Source of the DNA: Bryobacterales bacterium
Lineage (GTDB): Bacteria; Acidobacteriota; Terriglobia; Bryobacterales; Bryobacteraceae
Direction of reading: 5' to 3'
Assembly: GCA_020853155.1 (NCBI GenBank)
Contig: JADYZL010000348.1
Span: forward strand, 1 to 29,769
Length of the DNA stretch: 29,769 bases
Every line of letters begins with the position of its first letter. Within the stretch, counting starts at the first letter, position 1. Shown here piece by piece: positions 16,128 through 23,820 of this stretch. The notes beneath the pieces were generated by a model. The model was given only the letters and a program-made list of their open reading frames with translations, was not told the DNA's origin and did no database searches. A program made the translations under genes and the position numbers.

Positions 16128-17272
16128 GGCTTCGCTGTGCCACCTTTCGTGAGATTCTCGAACAGGAACAGACCGCCTTTGCCCGGCGCGACAAAATCGA
16201 GATCTCCGTCGCCGTCGAGATCCGCCACCGGCATCTGCATTCCTCCGCCAGCGCGCCCACCGAAATCGATCACGTGCCGCACCCAGGCCACGCCGCGGCC
16301 ATCGGGCGAAGGCGTCCGTTCATACCAGAAAATGCCGTTCGGGTCCTGCGCGCCCGGATCGTGATCGTGCGCAAGGAAGCGCTTGCCGGTGAGGACGTCC
16401 TTCTTTCCATCGCCGTTCAGATCGATCAGCACCACTTCATGCGCCTGGCTCCAAGCGCGGTCAATCTCCCGCTTGGCCCAACTACCGTCGTTCCTCTTCT
16501 CAAGCCAGAAGAGGCCATAGTCGTGGGCATTCCCGAAGACGATATCCGGTTTGCCGTCTTCGTTCACATCGAGTACATGCATAAAGCTGAGATGCTCCGC
16601 GAAGTTCCAGTCGGCATGTTCCATCCAGTTTCCCGATCGAGGGTCCGCCGGAGCCTCCAACCACCCCTTCGCAGTGAGGACATCCGTGCGGCCGTCCCCG
16701 TTCACATCCCCCGCGCCGATGCCATGGCCGAAGTTCTTCGCGCTGACGCGATGCTCAAGCCATTGGCCGCCCTTGTTCTCAAACCAGGCTGTCGGCGCGT
16801 TCTGATTGCCGAACTGCGGCAGCAACTCGCTTGCCTTTCCGTCGTTGTCCATATCCACCAGGAAGGCGAACTCCGTGTTGTGGCCCGACACGATGTTCGA
16901 TTCCCTCCATTGGCCGCCCGCCGCGCCGGGGTTGCGGTACCAACTGATCTTCTTCGAGAACCAGGTGGCCGTGATCACATCCACCCAGCCGTCGCCATCC
17001 ACATCCATCGGCAAATCGCTAAAGGCATCGACGTAGTTGCTCTGAAAATGCAGTTCCCGGTAGCGGTGAGGCTTCCATGCGGGAGCTTCGTACCAATACT
17101 CGCCGCTTAGAATATCGGCTTTGCCGTCCCGGTTGATATCCGCGGCCGCAGCCGTCTCCGCTGCGCCGTAATCGAGAAGATGCCGCTGAAAAGGGATGTC
17201 TGGAGGCCGGCTTCCGGCCAGGAGGAGCATCACCGGCAGGGCCAGAAGCGAGAAAAGGGCTGCGCGTTGCAT
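16124..17272 (-). CDS. Exported FG-GAP (VCBS) repeat beta-propeller protein
   Basis: The 382-residue product begins with a signal peptide (MQRAALFSLLALPVMLLLAGSRP). It then carries seven Asp-rich calcium-loop repeats of the FG-GAP/VCBS kind: DINRDGKAD, DVDGDGWVD, DMDNDGKAS, DVNGDGRTD, DVNEDGKPD, DLNGDGKKD and DLDGDGDLD. Between them are blade segments such as WYRNPG, WFENKG, FWLEKRN and FWYERTP. Seven repeats match one complete seven-bladed propeller. Such proteins bind ligands or partners at the cell surface; no enzymatic motif is seen. The gene sits 85 bases after the glycoside-hydrolase-like gene, and its stop overlaps the epimerase start by four bases. The coupling of an exported propeller to a cytosolic sugar enzyme is noteworthy. 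Confidence 0.9.
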   Translation of the reverse strand: MQRAALFSLLALPVMLLLAGSRPPDIPFQRHLLDYGAAETAAAADINRDGKADILSGEYWYEAPAWKPHRYRELHFQSNYVDAFSDLPMDVDGDGWVDVITATWFSKKISWYRNPGAAGGQWRESNIVSGHNTEFAFLVDMDNDGKASELLPQFGNQNAPTAWFENKGGQWLEHRVSAKNFGHGIGAGDVNGDGRTDVLTAKGWLEAPADPRSGNWMEHADWNFAEHLSFMHVLDVNEDGKPDIVFGNAHDYGLFWLEKRNDGSWAKREIDRAWSQAHEVVLIDLNGDGKKDVLTGKRFLAHDHDPGAQDPNGIFWYERTPSPDGRGVAWVRHVIDFGGRAGGGMQMPVADLDGDGDLDFVAPGKGGLFLFENLTKGGTAKP

Positions 17273-17357
17273 TGGGTCATCATATCGTTAGAACGGCCGC
17301 CCACGAAGCTCCGGAGAAGGCGGCGCACGGGAGGGCGGCTTCACCGGAGCGGCCGAT

Positions 17358-19658
17358 CTATTTCCGGATGAGCCATACCTCGGAGACTTGCGCTCCACGA
17401 AGGCGGCCGCTTGGGGGTTGCTCGCGATCCCAGGTGAGGAGCAGCGTGCCGCTTCGCGTTGCTTCCTGGGGAATATCGAACTCCTGGCGCTGGACCGGGA
17501 GCGGCTTCTTGCGATAGGGGTGAACCACGATGGAATCGTTCGCTATCAGCCGGATGCCCTGCTCGGGAACCGCGTTCTCTCCGCCATAAACGACCCGCAC
17601 CTTGTACTGGGCAGCCGGGTCGAGCCCTTTGTATTCGAGACGGATCGGCCGGCCTCGCCAGGAATTCGCATGGCTCACCCAGGAGAGCGGGCCTTCCAGT
17701 CGTTCGGCGAAGCCTTGTTGCCCCGGTTCCTCATCAAGGATGAGGTGCGGCTGTTGCGAAGGATTCCCGAGATCGTCGTAGAATCCTCCCGGGCCGGGAT
17801 CCTGCCAATGCAGAAGGTCGTGAATCACGGCAAGGCGTTCTTTTTCGTCCGCGAGCTTGCGGGCTTCGGCAAAGCGGGAGAACATCCACCCCCGGTTGTT
17901 CAGAGGGTTGTCCAAGTTGTCCAATGTTACGCCTCTTTCCCAACCGGAGCCTCCGTGGCGTTTCACGCTCAATTGCGCCCCGAGGCTTTGGAAGAGAGAC
18001 TCTCCCAGCGCGACAATGCGGGAACGCAACTCTGTGGCAGTTGGCGCAGCGACGGCTTTCAACAAGATCTGTTCCGCGGAATCCATGGCCGCGAGAGCCC
18101 CCATCCGCGGCGCTTCGGCAAGCAGGCGGCGCGCCTCTGCTTCAAGTTCCGTTTCGTAAAGCAGGCGGCGCTGCACGTACGCGTCGTAGTAAGCGCGGTA
18201 AAGCAATTGCTGAAAACGCCAGTTTCTCCGCAAGGGAACGGGCGCAGCCTCTTCCATGGCGGCGAACTGCTCCATCGTCTGGCGCACGTTCGCGTTTGTA
18301 GCGAGTGGCCCCGTCCAGTTGCGCTCCAGCGCCAGGAGGCCGTCGGCGATTGTGTCCAGTCCGGTGAAGAACCGGCCGTACTCGCGCGCGATCTGGACAG
18401 GGTCTGTCTCCGGATCCCACGCGAGAACGGTCCACAATACCTTATTGAAGTCATCGTGAGCGCCGTCCGAATAGCTGACGAACCCAATGCTGCCCGGATA
18501 ATATCCATGGAAGAGCTTCGTTTCCCAGAGCGGCATCGGGTTGATAGGTTCTCGACTATAGGTAATCGCGAACGCGGGATCCCAGTTGACCAGCGGAAAC
18601 TGGCAGCGGAGCGTATGGGTGATATCCGGGTAAAGGCGAATTGGAATGGAAGAGGGCACGGCCGCGCGGAATTCTTTCATGGAAGGCCGGACCCACGGCC
18701 CGTGGACCACGCCGGCGAGCCACTGCGGCTTCTCGCGCAACACCGCATAAAACTGCGCCAGCCAGTCATCGTCCATCCCTTGGGGCGAGACCCACATGCC
18801 CGCGTTCGGATGGTGTTTCTTGAGGACCGTCGTCGCTTTGGCGAGAAAGGGCATGAGGATGCGCGGCTCGGTGTGCCCGGGGTCTCCACCCGGAACAAAC
18901 ACCGCATCGATCTTCGGCAGAGCGGCGAACACCGCATCCCAGCGGCGCAGTTCCCGCTCCACAGTCGCAGGGTCTTCGTAAGTTTTGGCATCCGCCGGCA
19001 GCCAGATGGAAAAATCAAGACCATATTCCTGGGCAAGCCGCGAAAGCTCCTGATGCATGCGGAGCGGAGGAATGGGAAACAGCCCGTTATCGGGCTCTTC
19101 CCCGCCGCCCGTGACTTCGATGGTGTTGGCCCCGAAGACGGCCATCTCGCGGATGTATTTTTCGTAATCCGCAACAGTCCACAAATCGTAGGTGTTGTTC
19201 GTATTGCGGAAGCCGAGCTGATGCCCGCGGACGGGGAGTTTCGGCGCGGAACTCAGTTTCCACTGGTCTCGCACGTTCACGGAGCCGCGCCGCATCTCCA
19301 GTTCCCGCAGAAGGCGCCCAATTCCAAACAAAACACCCCGTGAATCATTGCCCGTCACCCGCACGGCGCAACCGCCGCCCGTTGTAGCGCCGATCGCGAT
19401 GGAATAGCCCTCGGCGGGGAGACTTCGATTGCTTGCGCGATCAACCTCGATGCAATGTTTCCCTCCCGGAGCGCTCGTGACGATGGGCCAGCGGACGAGG
19501 GTGCGCGCGGCCACCTCCTCCACGAGCAAGTCAACGGCTTTCCGCTCCGGACCGGAAAACCCATCCGGAACCAGAACGGCGGCATCCCGCAGATCGAGAG
19601 CTACACACGGAAGAAAAAGTGAAACAACTAGTGCAGAAAGACGCAAAAAATGAAACAT
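17358..19658 (-). CDS. Secreted glycoside-hydrolase-like protein (GH20/GH67-type N-domain, TIM-barrel-like centre)
   Basis: The 766-residue product starts with a signal peptide (MFHFLRLSALVVSLFLPCVA). Residues ~20-150 look like the small alpha/beta domain preceding GH20 and GH67 barrels: AVDLLVEEVAARTLVRWPIV, GYSIAIG, and NDSRGVLFGIGRLLRELEMR. A barrel-like part starts at ~165 (LPVRGHQLGFRNTNN, YEKYIREMAVFGANTIEV) and includes FVPGGDPGHTEP and WVSPQGMDDDWL. It is followed by a helical segment and a C-terminal beta part (FYDDLGNP, QYKVRVVYGGENAVPEQG). The catalytic residues are not assigned. The open frame runs up to 19913, but the signal peptide at 19658 sets the start. It lies between the amidohydrolase and FG-GAP genes. 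Polysaccharide or glycoside cleavage outside the cytoplasm is inferred from the fold only. Confidence 0.78.
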   Translation of the reverse strand: MFHFLRLSALVVSLFLPCVALDLRDAAVLVPDGFSGPERKAVDLLVEEVAARTLVRWPIVTSAPGGKHCIEVDRASNRSLPAEGYSIAIGATTGGGCAVRVTGNDSRGVLFGIGRLLRELEMRRGSVNVRDQWKLSSAPKLPVRGHQLGFRNTNNTYDLWTVADYEKYIREMAVFGANTIEVTGGGEEPDNGLFPIPPLRMHQELSRLAQEYGLDFSIWLPADAKTYEDPATVERELRRWDAVFAALPKIDAVFVPGGDPGHTEPRILMPFLAKATTVLKKHHPNAGMWVSPQGMDDDWLAQFYAVLREKPQWLAGVVHGPWVRPSMKEFRAAVPSSIPIRLYPDITHTLRCQFPLVNWDPAFAITYSREPINPMPLWETKLFHGYYPGSIGFVSYSDGAHDDFNKVLWTVLAWDPETDPVQIAREYGRFFTGLDTIADGLLALERNWTGPLATNANVRQTMEQFAAMEEAAPVPLRRNWRFQQLLYRAYYDAYVQRRLLYETELEAEARRLLAEAPRMGALAAMDSAEQILLKAVAAPTATELRSRIVALGESLFQSLGAQLSVKRHGGSGWERGVTLDNLDNPLNNRGWMFSRFAEARKLADEKERLAVIHDLLHWQDPGPGGFYDDLGNPSQQPHLILDEEPGQQGFAERLEGPLSWVSHANSWRGRPIRLEYKGLDPAAQYKVRVVYGGENAVPEQGIRLIANDSIVVHPYRKKPLPVQRQEFDIPQEATRSGTLLLTWDREQPPSGRLRGAQVSEVWLIRK

Positions 19659-19773
19659 GATGCCGCCGCGAGCCATTGTACCAACCCGGAAGCGCAAAGT
19701 GACATCCAGGCTTGAATCGCTGAGCCCATGGTCCACAATCGGAGCAGCGCATTCAAGTTCCACGGTCTCTGTG

Positions 19774-20637
19774 TTAGCGCGCGAGCGAGGCGTAGAGTTC
19801 CGGACGGCGGAATCGGTATGTGTATTCGAAGCGGGAGCGCGCTTCCAGGAGAGACTCGCGCCGCAACGTCCGGATTGCCATCTCTTCCTCGATTGGAGAG
19901 CACGGGGAGCCATCCGGGCCGATGATCACCGCTCCCCCGGCGAAGCGCTGGCCGACGCCGGCGAACTCCACATGGCCGTTATAGTTGCATGCGATCCCAA
20001 AGACAGCGTTTTCCGCGCAGCGTGCCTGGAGGGGCAATTGCGCCCAGCGGAACCAACCATCGGGCGTGAGCGGAGGTGGGTCCGCCGCGAACGGGAACAG
20101 CACGAGTTCGGCATTCTCCACGCCCAGCAGACGCGTGGATTCCGGAAGGAAGACGTCGAAACAGACGTTCGCTCCAATGCGGCCGAGCGGTGTCTCGATC
20201 ACTCTTACGGCTTCTCCCCCGCTATAGACCGGCATTTCAAATATGGGGACGTGCATCTTGCGCCAGCAACCCCAGAGCTTTCCTTCGCCAACCAGAACGT
20301 GCGTGTTGTGAAGGATGTTGCCGGCGTTTTCGAGCAGACCAGCGGAAAGAAAGACGCCTGCGGAGGTGGCGATCTCGATGAGACCGCGCACGGCGGGTCC
20401 ATCCAGCGGTTGGGCCGTTTCCCACGCTTGCCGCAGTACATTGCGTAGCCACCCGGTGTGGTCTTGCGTGGGATGGTTCGGGATGAATCCCGTAGCGCTC
20501 AGTTCCGGAAAGAGCACCAGTTCCGCCCCCGCGGCGGCGGCCTTTTTAGCGGCGGCGCCCAGAACGGCCAGGTTCTCTTCCACCTTGCCCGATTGCGCGG
20601 CTGCTGCGATCGCGGCAACCGTTACTTGTTCATTCAT
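19774..20637 (-). CDS. Nitrilase-superfamily carbon-nitrogen hydrolase
   Basis: This cytoplasmic amidohydrolase cleaves a C-N bond (amide, carbamoyl or nitrile) through a Glu-Lys-Cys triad. All three residues are present in the 287-residue product: Glu45 (VLFPELSATG), Lys127 (CWRKMHVPIFE) and Cys159 (IGANVCFDVFLPE). Other landmarks are YSGGEAVRVIETPLGRIG, FPFAADPP and the late ARCAENAVFGIACNYNG. The length is typical for single-domain members. No signal peptide is present. It is the first gene of the minus-strand series running through the glycoside-hydrolase-like, FG-GAP, epimerase and sulfurtransferase genes, with a 115-base gap to the next. The substrate is unknown; an N-carbamoyl or amide-bearing metabolite is a reasonable guess. 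Confidence 0.9.
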   Translation of the reverse strand: MNEQVTVAAIAAAAQSGKVEENLAVLGAAAKKAAAAGAELVLFPELSATGFIPNHPTQDHTGWLRNVLRQAWETAQPLDGPAVRGLIEIATSAGVFLSAGLLENAGNILHNTHVLVGEGKLWGCWRKMHVPIFEMPVYSGGEAVRVIETPLGRIGANVCFDVFLPESTRLLGVENAELVLFPFAADPPPLTPDGWFRWAQLPLQARCAENAVFGIACNYNGHVEFAGVGQRFAGGAVIIGPDGSPCSPIEEEMAIRTLRRESLLEARSRFEYTYRFRRPELYASLAR

Positions 20638-20670
20638 GCTTGCTGGCCATTGTAAATGTTTGGGCCGTGC

Positions 20671-21057
20671 CTATGCGTAGTTGATTGGGTTTCGCTCCAG
20701 CCACCGAAGATTTCGCCGGTCTTCCACGTTACGGGCGGCGCCTCGGGCCATTCGTCCCGCGACCGTGCGCATGCCCCATGCGGCTGCGCCCGCAATCGCG
20801 ATGGTTCCGCCGATCACGCCGCCAAGAATCGCATTGCGGCCGCGCTTCCGCTTTGCGCTCGCAAGCCCGGACATCGCTCCCGTCGCCAACCCCAGCGCCG
20901 CTGTCGCCAAGAGAGCGCCACCGTCGCGGCCGGAATGGAGTGGAACCCGCTCGCTCTCGAGGCTCGTTTGCCAAGCCGAGGAGGCGCCGTTCCAGGCGGA
21001 ACGAACCAGTTCCTGGGCATAGCCAGCATTCGCAGCGATCCAATCCTTGTTTGTCAT
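20671..21057 (-). CDS. Small Gly/Ala-rich hypothetical protein with two possible membrane segments
   Basis: The 128-residue product starts MTNKDWIAANAGYAQELV, with AGAGG about 10 bases upstream. It has two hydrophobic Gly/Ala-rich stretches, GALLATAALGLATGAMSGLA (about 55-74) and AILGGVIGGTIAIAGAAAWG (about 83-102), joined by a basic loop SAKRKRGRN. The tail is highly basic and polar, GRMARGAARNVEDRRNLRWLERNPINYA. The pattern suggests a hairpin in the inner membrane with cytoplasmic basic loops, or a glycine-zipper protein. The frame extends upstream to 21087, but 21057 has the better context. I do not recognise the family. A 15-bp hairpin lies in the 235-base gap upstream, so it probably has its own promoter. 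Confidence 0.65.
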   Translation of the reverse strand: MTNKDWIAANAGYAQELVRSAWNGASSAWQTSLESERVPLHSGRDGGALLATAALGLATGAMSGLASAKRKRGRNAILGGVIGGTIAIAGAAAWGMRTVAGRMARGAARNVEDRRNLRWLERNPINYA

Positions 21058-21211
21058 ACAGTTTCTGCCTCTACCTATATGATACATGTCGGATCAGAGA
21101 ATCAGGTCTGTTAATCCGCAGATACTATAGCGAAAACTCTCCGCGGAGAGCATCTACGCATGGCGTCCAGGGCTGTTGTGATTACCGGAGAGGTGGACCC
21201 GCGGCACGGAC

Positions 21212-21252
21212 TCACGGGAGCAAGGGTCTCGCTGGATCCCTTGCTCCCGTGA
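21212..21252. terminator. Perfect 15-bp stem-loop between two minus-strand genes
   Basis: Arms 21212-21226 and 21238-21252 are exact complements (TCACGGGAGCAAGGG and its reverse complement) around an 11-base loop. It lies 40 bases downstream of the SIMPL-gene stop. No U-tract follows on either strand, so it is not a canonical intrinsic terminator. It may be a U-less terminator, an mRNA-stabilising hairpin or a protein binding site. The structure is certain from the sequence; the role is inferred. Confidence 0.5.
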
Positions 21253-21292
21253 AGAATGCCGGTGCGCTCCCGTCGCCGCAATGCGAAATGGC

Positions 21293-22018
21293 TTAGCGCG
21301 CCTCGACCACGACCGTTACACTCGCGTTGATATCGATGGCGCCGGTTTCAACCGGTGTGCGAGCGGACGCGCTGTCGGCCATCGCCATCCGCGACTCCAT
21401 CACATAGGGCCTGGCGATCGGACCTGAGCTATCGGATACCGAAACGACGCGGGTGACGCGAAGGCCAAGCGCTTTCGCCATGGCTGCGGCTTTCTCCCGT
21501 GCTTGTCCCGTGGCTTCGATCAGGGCCTTGGTCTTGCTCGCTTGTTCGTCTCTCAGCGTAAAGCGAAGCGCGCCGATATTGTTGGAACCGGCCTTGATGG
21601 CGGCATCGATGACGTTGCTTACAATGGCGAGATCCTGAATTCGTACTTCAACGCTGTTTCGTGCGACAAAGCTGGTGATGCGATTACCACCTTCCTTGGT
21701 CGGATTCCCGTACTGCGGGTTAATCCAGTAGCCGCTGGTCTTGAAGTCCCCGCCCTTGCCGAGTGCCGTGGTAAGAGCGGTGAGCAGTTTCTCTGTTTCT
21801 TGCGCGTTCTTCGTGCCCGCCTCTTGGGAGGTAGGAGCCTGGGTGGTAACGCCAATGCTCATCAGCGCCTCGTCCGGCTTTACCGATACCGTGGCCTCCC
21901 CGGAAGCGGTGATGCGGGTGCCGCCGGAAGTGCTCTCCACAGTCTGGCCGGGCGCGGTGATGCAAAGACAAAGCAGCGCGGCGCCAAGGCCGAAGGCGGC
22001 AAATGTTCTAAGGTGCAT
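21293..22018 (-). CDS. Exported SIMPL-domain (DUF541) protein
   Basis: The 241-residue product has a signal peptide (MHLRTFAAFGLGAALLCLCITAPGQ). It is followed by the SIMPL fold typical of periplasmic proteins similar to E. coli YggE: ITASGEATVSVKPDEALMSIGV, AQETEKLLTALTTALG, FKTSGYWINPQYG, and ALIEATGQAREKAAAMAKALGLRVTRVVSV. It ends INASVTVVVEAR. Family members are linked to oxidative-stress tolerance, but the biochemistry is not settled. Start 22018 has a good GGGAGGA ribosome-binding site; an open frame to 22060 precedes it. The 22152-22613 gene lies 133 bases upstream on the same strand. Confidence 0.9.
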   Translation of the reverse strand: MHLRTFAAFGLGAALLCLCITAPGQTVESTSGGTRITASGEATVSVKPDEALMSIGVTTQAPTSQEAGTKNAQETEKLLTALTTALGKGGDFKTSGYWINPQYGNPTKEGGNRITSFVARNSVEVRIQDLAIVSNVIDAAIKAGSNNIGALRFTLRDEQASKTKALIEATGQAREKAAAMAKALGLRVTRVVSVSDSSGPIARPYVMESRMAMADSASARTPVETGAIDINASVTVVVEAR

Positions 22019-22151
22019 GCGGACAATTCCTCCCAATTTGTATTCGATCATAAGATGCACCGGGCGCGGACGATGGTTTCGACTCGCGCTGCGTCTATCG
22101 CAGGCACGCTGCTTCGTTGAGAAGGAGATCTAAGATTCCTCGCGAACAGGC

Positions 22152-22613
22152 TCAGCTTTCCACGGCTACGGCGACACGAGCACGAAACGCGGACTGCCGT
22201 TGAGCGGGTTTGCGGGGGGTTCCTAGTTGGGTGCGGATGCCGGCCAGGAACTTGGACACCGATTCAAGAGTGAGCGGGACACTCTCAGAATGAGGATTCC
22301 GCAGTTCAAGGCGAGCGAGTCCGCATTCGAGAAGGCGAAGCAGATCCGCGAGTTCGCGACGATCCATCCACAAGCCGCCACGACCGGGAAGAAACCCCAT
22401 GAGGTACGCACGAAACACCGCAGCCAGAATATGCACATGGTCTGGCGTGCCGGATGGAGTTGTGGTGCGGACGGCGGGTGGATGGCCAATGAGATTCGCG
22501 CGTGAACTCGAGACCTTCCCGAGCGGGGAGGGCTGAATCCCAAGCTCAAGGACGGACCAAAGCCTGGCAGCAACGTCCGATCCGACGGGCAACAGAAGGC
22601 AAATCGGCTGCAT
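22152..22613 (-). CDS. Orphan hypothetical protein
   Basis: The 153-residue product starts MQPICLLLPVGSDVAARLWS and is not recognised. A clear AGGAGAG ribosome-binding site four bases or so before the ATG at 22613 supports a real gene and fixes the start, although the frame is open to 22802. Predicted features are an N-terminal strand, a helix-rich centre (HVHILAAVFRAYLMGF, RRELADLLRLLECGLARLEL) and a basic C-terminus (GTPRKPAQRQSAFRARV). There is no signal peptide, membrane helix or cysteine pair. It is divergent from the metallophosphoesterase gene, 168 bases apart. A second minus-strand frame overlaps it (22223-23014) but lacks such a start site. Function unknown. Confidence 0.6.
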   Translation of the reverse strand: MQPICLLLPVGSDVAARLWSVLELGIQPSPLGKVSSSRANLIGHPPAVRTTTPSGTPDHVHILAAVFRAYLMGFLPGRGGLWMDRRELADLLRLLECGLARLELRNPHSESVPLTLESVSKFLAGIRTQLGTPRKPAQRQSAFRARVAVAVES

Positions 22614-22781
22614 GGTCTCTCCTGGGGGGAGAAGATCAAAAGGGGAGTTGATCCAGTGTATCGCCGGAACCATTTCTCGGCTAGAGCGAAAATGCGCGAT
22701 AACCGGTGCTGATATTCTAGTTCGCCATCCGCGAACATGATCTGATTTGTTATCGATTTTGAACGACACTTGGAGTGAGGA

Positions 22782-23792
22782 ATGCACGACATGCTCAGAC
22801 ATTGGATCCGCTCGCTTCGATTACCGCAGCGAGGCCGAAGCATCTGGCGGCTGACTGTGGTGATTTGTCTGACAGCCTGCCTGCTGATCGGGCTCACCGG
22901 CTGCATCGGCCGAATCTCACAGGCAAACCGATCACTGCCGTTTGACCCGAAGGAAGTGACCTTGGCGAAAGCAGGGCAGAGCGTGCGCGTCCTGGTGATC
23001 GGAGACTTCGGCATGGGGAATCAAGCCCAGCGTGACGTGGCGAATGCGATTGCGGCCCTGCATAAGGCGAGGCCATTCTCGTTTGGGATCACGGTAGGAG
23101 ACAACTTCTACGAGCACGGCGTATCCAGCGTCGCAGATCGGAAGTGGGAGGCGCGGTGGGAGAAACCGTACGGCGTCCTCGGGATTCCTTTCTACCCGAC
23201 TCTGGGAAACCACGACTACTACGGCGACGTGCAGGCTCAGTTGGATTACAAGTCCCCGAGCGATAGTTGGCGGTTTCCCGCGCGGCAGTACGTTCTGCGG
23301 AGCGCTCTGGTGGATCTCGTGGCAATCGATACCACAGATCCTCGAACCGAACAGTATGCATGGCTCGACCGGATCTTGAGTGCGAGCAATGCCCGTTGGA
23401 AGATTGTCTATGGACATCACCCGATCTTTTCCGCGGGGACTCACGGCGACAACAAAGAGATGGAGCGGGAGCTATTGCCGGTCATTCGGGGAAGGGTTGC
23501 GCTTTACGTGGCTGGGCATGACCATGATTTGCAGTATCTGAAACCCGTCGACGGCACACACCTGATCGTTTCCGGAGGCGGGGGTGGCCGCCTGCGCCAA
23601 CTGCATCCCGATCCGCGGGCGCTGTTCGCACGCACAATCTACGGTTTCACGACACTGGAGATCGACGCATCCCGAATCCTCGTTGAGATGTTCGACCGGA
23701 ACGGGCAGCGTATCTTCCAGACGGACATCTTCAAAGAGCCCTCCCGGAGCGGGGCGGAGCAGCCCACCGAAGCGGAAGCGGTGGCCCGGTAG
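22782..23792 (+). CDS. Lipoprotein metallophosphoesterase (purple acid phosphatase-like)
   Basis: This is a predicted periplasmic, membrane-anchored phosphatase with a two-metal calcineurin-like site. The 336-residue product has an N-terminal hydrophobic segment (about 22-40) ending in a lipobox LTGC with Cys41 as lipid attachment site. All metallophosphoesterase blocks are present: GDFG (Asp75), GDNFY (Asp107), GNHDYYG (Asn143, His144), GHHPIFSAGTHG (His212) and GHDHDLQ (His246, His248). The spacing and the 'GDNFYEHGV' and 'GNHDYYGD' wording resemble tartrate-resistant acid phosphatases. The upstream region contains GGAG near 22773. Two in-frame ATGs (22782, 22791) are possible. It converges on the amidase gene, whose stop is 28 bases away. 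The natural phosphoester substrate is unknown. Confidence 0.9.
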   Translation: MHDMLRHWIRSLRLPQRGRSIWRLTVVICLTACLLIGLTGCIGRISQANRSLPFDPKEVTLAKAGQSVRVLVIGDFGMGNQAQRDVANAIAALHKARPFSFGITVGDNFYEHGVSSVADRKWEARWEKPYGVLGIPFYPTLGNHDYYGDVQAQLDYKSPSDSWRFPARQYVLRSALVDLVAIDTTDPRTEQYAWLDRILSASNARWKIVYGHHPIFSAGTHGDNKEMERELLPVIRGRVALYVAGHDHDLQYLKPVDGTHLIVSGGGGGRLRQLHPDPRALFARTIYGFTTLEIDASRILVEMFDRNGQRIFQTDIFKEPSRSGAEQPTEAEAVAR

Positions 23793-23820
23793 CGCTGCCC
23801 CTTATTCGCGCAGGACACTG

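Noticed and set aside
17388..19343. 651-codon open frame on the plus strand opposite the glycoside-hydrolase-like gene
   Set aside because: It is antisense to a protein with a signal peptide and coherent domains. Its translation is Arg/His/Pro-rich without motifs, as expected for a GC-rich shadow frame.
21160..21252. 30-codon plus-strand mini-gene before the 15-bp hairpin
   Set aside because: There is a GGAGAG upstream, but the end of the frame is made of the hairpin itself and the peptide shows no recognisable features. Too weak to call.
22223..23014. 263-codon minus-strand frame overlapping the orphan gene and the phosphatase
   Set aside because: It runs through the signal and first metal motif of the phosphatase and has no ribosome-binding site; the 22613 start in the other frame is better.
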